Below are positions 18,485-25,248 of a stretch of 64,000 bases of DNA, piece after piece (position 1 is the stretch's first letter; the number at the start of each line of letters is the position of its first letter). Origin of the DNA: Azospirillum sp. TSH100 (GTDB lineage: Bacteria > Pseudomonadota > Alphaproteobacteria > Azospirillales > Azospirillaceae). The stretch lies in assembly GCF_004923295.1 (NCBI RefSeq), contig NZ_CP039636.1, forward strand, positions 679,001 through 743,000. Reading direction: 5' to 3'. The notes below the pieces were generated by a model. It did not search any database, was not told where the DNA came from, and saw only the letters and a list, made by a program, of their open reading frames with translations. Made by a program: the position numbers and the translations under genes.

Positions 18485-18512
18485 AGCTTACCCTGAACTC
18501 CTTGACGGAACA
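18485..18512 (-). promoter_or_regulatory. Candidate RpoE-dependent promoter of the sigma/ChrR operon
   Basis: On the minus strand TGTTCC (18512-18507), 16 bases, then TAAGCT (18490-18485), ending about 30 bases before the sigma ATG. It resembles the TGATCC...TAAGA pattern known for the Rhodobacter RpoE-ChrR system. It has one mismatch in the upstream box and slightly short spacing, so this is tentative. Confidence 0.35.
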
Positions 18513-18545
18513 TTGCGAAAATCGTTCGTGTGCGATTGGCGCACC

Positions 18546-19784
18546 TCAGCGTGCCTTCAGGGCACTCATCGGATCGAGGGGAGAGACGGTGGGGGTGGTC
18601 TGCGGCAGGGGGCGGAAGGCGGCCTGCGCCTCGGCAGGCAACGGCGGGCGCATCCGGGTTCGCCACAGGCCGTAGACGGTGGCGGACAGCGCGCCACCCG
18701 CCACGAAGCTGAACAGGCCGGCCGGTCCGGTCATGGTCATCAGCGCAGACGCCACCGGCGGGCCGATGATGGCGCCGACCGAATTGGCCAGGATCAGGCC
18801 ACCGCTGGCCGATACCATGTCGTCCCGTCGGACGTAATCGTTTGTGTGGGCGAGGCAGACCGGATAGAGCGTGAAGGCCAGCCCGCCGAACAGAGGTGCC
18901 ACCAGAAACAGCGCCGACGATCGATCCTGCCCGGCGGCGGCGATCATGACCAGACTGGTCAACGACAGGGCGGCCGACAGGGCGATGATGACACTGCGCC
19001 GGTCGAAGCGGTCCGACAGCCGGCCGAGCGGCCATTGCAGCGCCATGCCGCCCAGGATCAGCACCGACATGAACAGTGCCGTCCCCGATATCCCAAAGCT
19101 GGATGCGGCACCGAACACCGGGGCAAGCCCGTAGATCGACCCGGTGATCGCCCCGCTGATGAACACTCCAGCCACCCCCAGCGGTGAGCTTTGGTAAAGC
19201 CGCCGGATGCCGAAGGACGAGACGTTCGGCAGTTGCGGCGGAATGGTCCGCGTCAGCGCCACCGGAACCAGGGCCAGCGTCAGCAGGATCGACACGATCA
19301 TGAACAGCCGCAAGCCGGCCTCGTCATCCAGTCGCAGCAGTTGCTGCCCGACGCCCGACGCGCCGTACAACGTCACCATATAGGCCGACAGAAGCTGCCC
19401 GCGGCTTTCGTTGGTGGCGGTGCCGTTCAGCCAGCTTTCGATGCACATGTAGAGCCCGGCCATGCAGAATCCCTGGATCAGGCGCAGCATGGCCCAGAGC
19501 GGTGCATCCACGAACAGTGCGTGCGACAGCGCCGCGACCGACACGACCGAGGCGAAGGCGGCGAAGGCCCGGATATGGCCGACGCGGGTGATGATCCGAT
19601 GCGCATAGAGCGACCCCAGGGTCAGTCCGGCATAAAAGGCCGCGGTGATCATCCCGACCGCCGTGGCGCCGGAGGCGGTCGCCGACAGCCGAAGCCCGAT
19701 CAGCGTCGACAGGGCGCCATTCGCCAGCATCAGACAGGCGACACCCAGCAGAAGCGAGGCGACCGAACGAACAACCGGTGGCAT
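18546..19784 (-). CDS. MFS transporter
   Basis: 412 aa with about 12 hydrophobic segments. The loop between segments 2 and 3 (SLYAHRIITRVGHIRAFA) is an MFS motif A variant, and GRLSDRFDRRSV between segments 8 and 9 is its repeat. IESWLNGTATNESRGQLLSAYM resembles the YcaD-like group of carriers. The substrate is unknown; inner-membrane import or efflux cannot be told apart. It stands upstream of the sigma/ChrR pair on the same strand, but 92 bp away. Confidence 0.85.
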   Translation of the reverse strand: MPPVVRSVASLLLGVACLMLANGALSTLIGLRLSATASGATAVGMITAAFYAGLTLGSLYAHRIITRVGHIRAFAAFASVVSVAALSHALFVDAPLWAMLRLIQGFCMAGLYMCIESWLNGTATNESRGQLLSAYMVTLYGASGVGQQLLRLDDEAGLRLFMIVSILLTLALVPVALTRTIPPQLPNVSSFGIRRLYQSSPLGVAGVFISGAITGSIYGLAPVFGAASSFGISGTALFMSVLILGGMALQWPLGRLSDRFDRRSVIIALSAALSLTSLVMIAAAGQDRSSALFLVAPLFGGLAFTLYPVCLAHTNDYVRRDDMVSASGGLILANSVGAIIGPPVASALMTMTGPAGLFSFVAGGALSATVYGLWRTRMRPPLPAEAQAAFRPLPQTTPTVSPLDPMSALKAR

Positions 19785-19955
19785 GCCGTCCTCCGCCTTC
19801 CGTCAGCGCTTCTGGGCCGGCGAGCTGGTCTGGATCCGACGATGCATGGCGGTTCTCCCAAATGTCCGTTCGCAGGCAGGAACCTAAGTCCTATCCCCGG
19901 TTCCAACAGCCAAGCCATGGATTTGGTCCGTCACCGCAGGTGGCTCCAGGGATGT

Positions 19956-19975
19956 GGTTGACCATTAGGTCAACC
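19956..19975. promoter_or_regulatory. Strong palindromic operator upstream of the enoyl-CoA hydratase gene
   Basis: GGTTGACC, spacer ATTA, GGTCAACC: perfect 8-bp arms, 66-85 bases before ATG 20041, in the divergent region with the MFS gene. Such an exact 20-bp site is very unlikely by chance in GC-rich DNA. The TTGACA box starts seven bases further on, so a repressor bound here would touch the promoter. The regulator is not in the window. Confidence 0.6.
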
Positions 19976-19981
19976 GAACCA

Positions 19982-20011
19982 TTGACAGCCCATGCCGATC
20001 GGCAACATACC
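19982..20011 (+). promoter_or_regulatory. Candidate housekeeping promoter of the enoyl-CoA hydratase gene
   Basis: Perfect -35 box TTGACA at 19982-19987, then 18 bases and a weak -10 box CATACC. It is adjacent to the palindrome at 19956-19975. The weak -10 leaves room for doubt. Confidence 0.35.
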
Positions 20012-20040
20012 GTCTGACGGGGAAAGTTCTGGGAGATGCC

Positions 20041-20847
20041 ATGATGTCCGACACCGCCTCACCGGTCCTGCTCGTCCGCGAGGGGGCCGTATCCTGGATC
20101 CGGCTGAACCGCCCCGGTGTGCTGAACGCGCTGGACGAGGCGACCGCCGCAGCTTTTCTGGAGGCCTGCCGTAGCGTGGCCGAAGAAGGCGGAAAAGGGC
20201 CGACACGGGTGCTGGTGATCGCCGGCAATGGCCGCGGCTTCATGGCCGGCGGCGATGTCGGCCGTTTCAACGACGATCCCGGCGCTGCCCCGGCCGTGGC
20301 CGGCGCCATCATCGTCCATCTGCATGGGGCGTTGCGTGTTCTCGATCGGCTGGACGTGCCGGTTCTCGCGTCCGTCCACGGACCGGTGGCGGGGGCGGGG
20401 ATGAGCCTCGCCAGCGCCGCCGACCTCTGCATCGCCGCCGACGATGCCAAATTCACCATGGCCTATGCCCGCATCGGCGCCACGCCGGACGGGTCGGGCA
20501 GCTTCCACCTGCCTCGGCTGGTCGGTCTTCGCCGCGCCATGGAACTGGCGATGCTGTCGGACGTGGTCGACGCGGCGGAGGCCCTGCGGATCGGTCTGGT
20601 CAACCGGGTGGTGCCGGCGGCATGCCTGGCGGAGGAGACGGCGAAACTGGCAGAGCGGCTCGCCAGCGGACCGACCGCCGCCTATGCCGGCATCCGCCAT
20701 CTGATGCGGCAGTCCTTCGAACGGACGCTGGACGAGCAGTTGGACGCCGAGCGCGACCGCTTTCTCGCCACCGCCACCACCAGCGATTTCATCGAGGGCG
20801 TCGGCGCTTTCATCGCCAAGCGCAGGCCGAATTTCACCGGCCGCTGA
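20041..20847 (+). CDS. Enoyl-CoA hydratase/isomerase family protein
   Basis: 268 aa, with GGGAG just upstream; ATG 20044 is equally possible. Crotonase fold: IAGNGRGFMAGGDVGRF and HGPVAGAGMSLASAADLCIA give the CoA-binding and oxyanion-hole loops. At the second catalytic position the sequence is RIGATPDGSGSFHLPRLVG, with Asp rather than Glu in the PDG motif. That pattern is seen in isomerase-like members such as PaaG, so isomerase activity is as likely as hydratase. It stands alone; the upstream palindrome suggests substrate-responsive control. Confidence 0.85.
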   Translation: MMSDTASPVLLVREGAVSWIRLNRPGVLNALDEATAAAFLEACRSVAEEGGKGPTRVLVIAGNGRGFMAGGDVGRFNDDPGAAPAVAGAIIVHLHGALRVLDRLDVPVLASVHGPVAGAGMSLASAADLCIAADDAKFTMAYARIGATPDGSGSFHLPRLVGLRRAMELAMLSDVVDAAEALRIGLVNRVVPAACLAEETAKLAERLASGPTAAYAGIRHLMRQSFERTLDEQLDAERDRFLATATTSDFIEGVGAFIAKRRPNFTGR

Positions 20848-21162
20848 CCCAACTCGTCATGATGGTGGCCGATGCGGTGCCGGAGCAGCCCGGCGCCGCG
20901 TCCGACATGGTCTTCGAGCGGAGTGCAAGGGGGAATAAGTTCTCGCCGTCGCGGGGCGGGAGACTGAAGTGAAATCCAGCTTCAGGTTTTTCATTGAACG
21001 ATCAATCAAAATAAAATCCGCATTCGGGCGCGACCAATTGCGCGATGGCACCATCAAAATGCAGGTTTCCTGAACGCAGCTATCGACCGCGCCCCTCGTC
21101 TCGGGGCAATCTACGGCCCGATTGCCTTCACCCTGGTCTGTTGCGTTCCGGAAGCCTTGCCC
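20848..21162. other. Intergenic region upstream of choV
   Basis: 315 bases with no convincing gene. It holds the BetI-type operator at 20993-21006 followed by an AT-rich stretch (ATCAAAATAAAATCC), the most likely place for the choVW promoter. Confidence 0.6.
20993..21006. promoter_or_regulatory. BetI-type operator upstream of choVW
   Basis: ATTGAACGATCAAT, 12 of 14 bases symmetric, about 157 bases before the choV ATG. It closely resembles the BetI site of enteric bacteria (core TTGAACG with matching half). A betI-like gene follows the two transporter genes, which makes the assignment likely. A weaker half-site, GAACGACCAA, lies before choX near 24006. Confidence 0.55.
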
Positions 21163-22344
21163 ATGACGATGATCCTGCCCACGCCCACCGCTTCGTCTTC
21201 GACGGCGACTGGACAGGTGCGTCTGGCGGTGCGTGGCCTGCGCAAGGTCTTCGCCGACGACCCCCGTCCGGCGCTTGAGATGCTGCGCCGCGGGGCCACC
21301 AAGGCGGAGGTGCTGCAACGGCTGAACGTCAATGTCGGCGTGGCCGAGGCCAGCTTCGACATCCGGGCCGGTGAGATCTTCGTCATCATGGGTCTGTCTG
21401 GATCGGGCAAATCGACCATCATCCGGTTGCTGAACCGCCTGATCGAACCGTCGGAGGGTGAAATCCGGCTGGATGGCCGCGACCTGACCGCTCTGCCGTA
21501 CGGCGACCTTGTCGAGGTGCTGAGGCGGGACATGAGCATGGTCTTCCAGTCCTTTGCCCTGCTGCCGAACCGCACCGCGCTGGAGAATGCCGCCTTCGGG
21601 CTGGAGGTCGCCGGGGTGAAGCGGGCGGACCGGCGCAAGGCGGCGCTGGCGGCGCTGGAGCGGGTCGGGTTGTCGGACTATGCCGACCGCTTCCCGGACG
21701 AGTTGTCGGGTGGCATGCAGCAGCGCGTCGGGCTGGCCCGCGCGCTGGCCAAGAATCCGACGATCATGCTGATGGACGAGGCATTTTCCGCACTCGACCC
21801 GCTGATCCGCAGCGACATGCAGGACGAGCTTCTCCGGCTCCAGCGCGAGGATGCCCGCACCATCGTCTTCATCTCCCACGACGCGGAGGAGGCTATGCGG
21901 ATCGCAGACCGCATCGCGGTGATGGAGGACGGCCGCATTGCCCAGATCGGCACCCCGGCGGAAATCCTGCGGGCGCCGGCCGACGACTACGTCCGTGCCT
22001 TCTTCCGCGGCGTCGATGCTTCGCGCGTGCTGCGCGCCCGTGATCTCGCCCGGCCACCGGATGAGGGAGATCCGGGCGAACCGGGACGCTATCGTTACCG
22101 CACCGATGCGGCGGGCCATTTCCGCGGTGTTCTGGCCGGCGATGGCACCTCGGCTCTGTTCGGGCTGGAGCCGGTGGCGGCCGACACGCCGATCCATGCG
22201 CTTCTCGGCCGGGTCGCCGCGGCTCCCTGTCCGCTGCCGGTGGTGGACGCCGACGGCCGCTTTCTCGGCGTGATTTCCCGTGCGGTGCTGCTGGCGGCCC
22301 TCGACCGTGGCAAGAGCGCCGGGCGCGAGGTGCGGCATGGCTGA
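21163..22344 (+). CDS. choV: Choline/glycine betaine ABC transporter ATP-binding protein
   Basis: 393 aa from ATG 21163; a TTG six bases earlier is less likely. Walker A GLSGSGKST, Q-loop MVFQSFALLPNRT, signature LSGGMQQRVGLARAL and Walker B IMLMDEAFSALD are all intact. The N-terminal FADDPRPALEMLRRGATKAEVLQR extension (in segments) and the C-terminal CBS-like region (ending PLPVVDADGRFLGVISRAVLL, in segments) are typical of the OpuA/ProV quaternary-amine family. The protein energises uptake at the inner membrane. Its end overlaps choW by eight bases. Confidence 0.9.
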   Translation: MTMILPTPTASSSTATGQVRLAVRGLRKVFADDPRPALEMLRRGATKAEVLQRLNVNVGVAEASFDIRAGEIFVIMGLSGSGKSTIIRLLNRLIEPSEGEIRLDGRDLTALPYGDLVEVLRRDMSMVFQSFALLPNRTALENAAFGLEVAGVKRADRRKAALAALERVGLSDYADRFPDELSGGMQQRVGLARALAKNPTIMLMDEAFSALDPLIRSDMQDELLRLQREDARTIVFISHDAEEAMRIADRIAVMEDGRIAQIGTPAEILRAPADDYVRAFFRGVDASRVLRARDLARPPDEGDPGEPGRYRYRTDAAGHFRGVLAGDGTSALFGLEPVAADTPIHALLGRVAAAPCPLPVVDADGRFLGVISRAVLLAALDRGKSAGREVRHG

Positions 22345-23296
22345 CATCACGCTGCTCGACATCGGCCCGCTTGACATCGAGTGGCTGAACGAGACCATCG
22401 GCGGCGGCATCGCCCGCGGGTCCGAATGGCTGGTGACGACCATCCTCGATCATGGGCAGCCGGCGCTGACCCTGATCGCCGCGACGGTCGATGGGCTTGG
22501 CGAGGCGCTGGACGGGCTGCTGCTGGGGGTGCCGCCCTGGCTGCTGGCGCTGCTGCTGTCGGCGGTCGCGCTGTGGCGGGTCGGGCGCGGCTTCGCGCTG
22601 TTCACCCTGCTGTCGCTGGGCGGGATCTATGTGATGGGGCTGTGGGAGCCGACGGTCTCCACCCTCGGTCTCGTCCTTGCCTCCACCGTGCTCAGCCTGA
22701 TCGGCGGGGTGCCGCTCGGCATCTGGATGGCACGCAGCAAGATCGCCGATGGGGTGGGCAAGACGCTGCTCGACCTGATGCAGACGATGCCGGCCTTCGT
22801 CTATCTGATCCCGGCGGTGCTGTTCTTCGGGCTGGGCCGGGTTCCGGGCATCATCGCCACCGTGGTCTTCGCCATGCCGCCGGCGGTACGCCTGACGGCG
22901 CTGGGCATCCGGCAGGTGCCTGCCGAACTGGTGGAGGCCGGTCGTGCCTTCGGCTGCCGCGACCACCAGTTGCTGTTCAAGATTCAGCTTCCCAACGCCC
23001 TGCCGTCGATCATGGCCGGGGTGAACCAGACCATGATGATGGCGCTGTCGATGATTGTCGTCGCTTCGATGATCGGCGCCGGGGGGCTCGGCAACGTGGT
23101 GCTGCAGGGTATCCAGCGGCTGGACATCGGACTCGGCGTGCAGAGCGGGCTGGCCGTCGTCCTGCTGGCCGTCGTTCTCGACCGCATCACCCAGAGCTTC
23201 GGCCGGGGCATGGGACGGGGCATAGGCCGGGGGGTGGGCCAGAGGAATGGCCGCCGCACCGCTGGAACGGCAAAGCGGCGCTGGTGGCGGCGGTGA
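22337..23296 (+). CDS. choW: Choline/glycine betaine ABC transporter permease
   Basis: 319 aa from ATG 22337, overlapping the choV stop, so translation is coupled. An N-terminal segment (residues about 1-70) precedes six or so membrane segments. The ABC permease loop EAGRAFGCRDHQLLFKIQLPNALPSIMAGVNQTMMMALSMIV (in segments) matches the ProW family EAA motif. The extreme C-terminus is a Gly/Arg repeat (GRGMGRGIGRGVG) and ends KRRWWRR, an unusual basic tail. Confidence 0.9.
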   Translation: MADITLLDIGPLDIEWLNETIGGGIARGSEWLVTTILDHGQPALTLIAATVDGLGEALDGLLLGVPPWLLALLLSAVALWRVGRGFALFTLLSLGGIYVMGLWEPTVSTLGLVLASTVLSLIGGVPLGIWMARSKIADGVGKTLLDLMQTMPAFVYLIPAVLFFGLGRVPGIIATVVFAMPPAVRLTALGIRQVPAELVEAGRAFGCRDHQLLFKIQLPNALPSIMAGVNQTMMMALSMIVVASMIGAGGLGNVVLQGIQRLDIGLGVQSGLAVVLLAVVLDRITQSFGRGMGRGIGRGVGQRNGRRTAGTAKRRWWRR

Positions 23297-23298
23297 GG

Positions 23299-23874
23299 TC
23301 AGGCGTTCAGTTCGGAATCGAGATAGCCCAGCGCCACGGCCCGGGCGGCGCTGCCGTCGATGGCGCCGGTCAGGGCGAAGCGCAGCCACAGCCCGTCGAT
23401 CATCGCCGCCAACCCGACTGCCACCCGTTCCGCCCGCTCCGGCGGCAGCAGCGGGCGCAGGGCATGCAGCAGATTGGAGTGCAGCCGGCGGGCATTGATC
23501 CGTTGCAGCCGCGACAGCGCCGGATTGTGCGGTGCCTGGGCCCAGAAGCCCAGCCAGGCGGCGACCACCCGCGGCTCGAACTGGCCAGGAGCGAAGTTGC
23601 AGTCGACGATTGCCTCCAGCCGGGCACGCGGCGAGTCGGCGGTCGCCAGTCGCTGGGTCGCGTCGTCGCGCAGTTGTTGCAGCATGCTGCGCATAGTCGC
23701 GGCCAGCAGTTCGTCCTTGCCGCCGAAATAGTGGTGGATGATGCCCGGCGAGACACCGGCCCCGCGGCTGATCGTCTGGACCGTGGTGTCGACCAGCCCG
23801 TGCTCGCCCATCGAGGTGATGGTGGCGTCGATCAACTGGCGGCGGCGGATCGGTTCCATTCCGACTTTGGGCAT
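23299..23874 (-). CDS. betI: TetR-family regulator, BetI-like
   Basis: 191 aa. The N-terminal helix-turn-helix (RRRQLIDATITSMGEHGLVDTTVQTISRGAGVSPGIIHHYFGGKDELL, in segments) and the ligand domain ending GLWLRFALTGAIDGSAARAVALGYL (in segments) match BetI, the choline-responsive repressor. It faces choW tail to tail (two-base gap) and is divergent from choX. The bet catabolic genes are not adjacent, so it may act here mainly on choline uptake, or also on genes elsewhere. Confidence 0.85.
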   Translation of the reverse strand: MPKVGMEPIRRRQLIDATITSMGEHGLVDTTVQTISRGAGVSPGIIHHYFGGKDELLAATMRSMLQQLRDDATQRLATADSPRARLEAIVDCNFAPGQFEPRVVAAWLGFWAQAPHNPALSRLQRINARRLHSNLLHALRPLLPPERAERVAVGLAAMIDGLWLRFALTGAIDGSAARAVALGYLDSELNA

Positions 23875-24044
23875 GGGGCGGGCGGTCTCCTGTCCTTTTC
23901 CGCCAAGGCGCTTCCAACCGGAACCTTGGCTTGCTTCGCAACAAATGCGCCATTTTCGCCGCCCCGTCGATGATGAAAACGGTAATCCGCCACAACGCGG
24001 ACCCGAACGACCAACTGGAACGACAAGAAAGAGGAGTTGAGGAT

Positions 24045-25019
24045 ATGAACGGATGGAAGGCTCTGGCCAATGGGATTGCCGGCGCGGGCATCGCCGTGGT
24101 CCTGGCGCTAGGTGCCGGCGGGGCGCTGGCCGCCGAGCCGGCCGCCTGCAAGACGGTGCGCTTCGGCGATGTCGGCTGGACCGACATCGCGGCGACGACG
24201 GCGCTCGCCTCCGTCACGCTGGACGCGCTCGGCTACAAGCCGACCACCACGATGTCGTCGGTGCCCCTGGTCTACACCGGCCTGAAGACCAAGTCGCTGG
24301 ATGTCTTCCTCGGCAACTGGATGCCGACGATGGAGCCCTTCATCAAGCCGGTGCTGGAGGACGGCTCCGTCGAGGTGACGCGTGTCAATCTGGAGGGCGC
24401 CAAATACACGCTCGCCGTGCCGAAATACGCCGCCGACGCCGGGCTGAAGACCTTCGCCGACATCGCCAAGTTCAAGGACAAGCTGGGCGGCAAGATCTAC
24501 GGCATCGAGGCCGGCAACGACGGCAACCTGATCATCGACAAGATGCTGAAGGCCGACGCCTTCGGCCTCAAGGACTTCAAGCTGGTGGAATCCAGCGAGG
24601 CCGGCATGCTGGCCGAGGTCAAGCGGGCGACCCGCAACAAGGGCTGGGTGGTCTTCCTGGGTTGGGAACCGCACCCGATGAACAAGAGCTTCGAGCTGAC
24701 CTATCTGGAAGGCGGCGACGACTGGTTCGGCCCCAACCTGGGCGGCGCCACCGTCGCCACCAATGTCCGCAAGGGCTATGCCGCCGAATGCCCCAACGTG
24801 GGCAAGCTGCTGTCCAACCTGTCCTTCACGCTGGCGATGGAAAATGCCGTGATGGACGACATCATGAACGGCAACAAGAAGCCGGATGCGGCCGCCAAGG
24901 CCTGGCTGAAGAAGAACCCGGACGTGCTGAAAGGCTGGCTGTCGGGGGTCACCACCATTGATGGCAAGGATGGGCTACCCGCCGTGCAAGCCAAGCTCGG
25001 AATCGCGGCAAAGTCGTGA
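24045..25019 (+). CDS. choX: Choline ABC transporter periplasmic binding protein
   Basis: 324 aa from ATG 24045. A signal peptide (residues 1-27, ending ALA) is followed by the mature part VRFGDVGWTDIAATTALASV, and later YTGLKTKSLDVFLGNWMPTME. Aromatic residues in GDVGW, GNWMP and LGWEPHPMN are in places that form the quaternary-amine cage in ChoX/ProX proteins. It binds choline in the periplasm and passes it to ChoWV. It is separated from choVW by betI, so the transporter is made from two transcripts. Confidence 0.9.
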   Translation: MNGWKALANGIAGAGIAVVLALGAGGALAAEPAACKTVRFGDVGWTDIAATTALASVTLDALGYKPTTTMSSVPLVYTGLKTKSLDVFLGNWMPTMEPFIKPVLEDGSVEVTRVNLEGAKYTLAVPKYAADAGLKTFADIAKFKDKLGGKIYGIEAGNDGNLIIDKMLKADAFGLKDFKLVESSEAGMLAEVKRATRNKGWVVFLGWEPHPMNKSFELTYLEGGDDWFGPNLGGATVATNVRKGYAAECPNVGKLLSNLSFTLAMENAVMDDIMNGNKKPDAAAKAWLKKNPDVLKGWLSGVTTIDGKDGLPAVQAKLGIAAKS

Positions 25020-25041
25020 AATGTCGACAGAAGGGATCGTT

Positions 25042-25061
25042 TGGGGCGACCATTCGCCCCA
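25042..25061 (+). terminator. Hairpin downstream of choX
   Basis: Perfect 8-bp stem TGGGGCGA / TCGCCCCA with a CCAT loop, 22 bases after the choX stop. No T-run follows directly (a T6 comes 14 bases later), so termination may be weak or factor-dependent. Confidence 0.55.
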
Positions 25062-25248
25062 TCCGACCTATCCCCTTTTTTCCGGAAGCTTTATCCCTTT
25101 GCCGCCGTTCATTGCTCTGCTAAGGCCGATGAGGTTCTGAGTGCGGAGCGTTCGTGGCGGATCGCCCTTCAACCTCTTCCCAATGCCTGCCCGTCACCCG
25201 GCACTCTTTCCGGGCCGCCGGCGCATGTGACGGCGTGGCGGAACGCGC

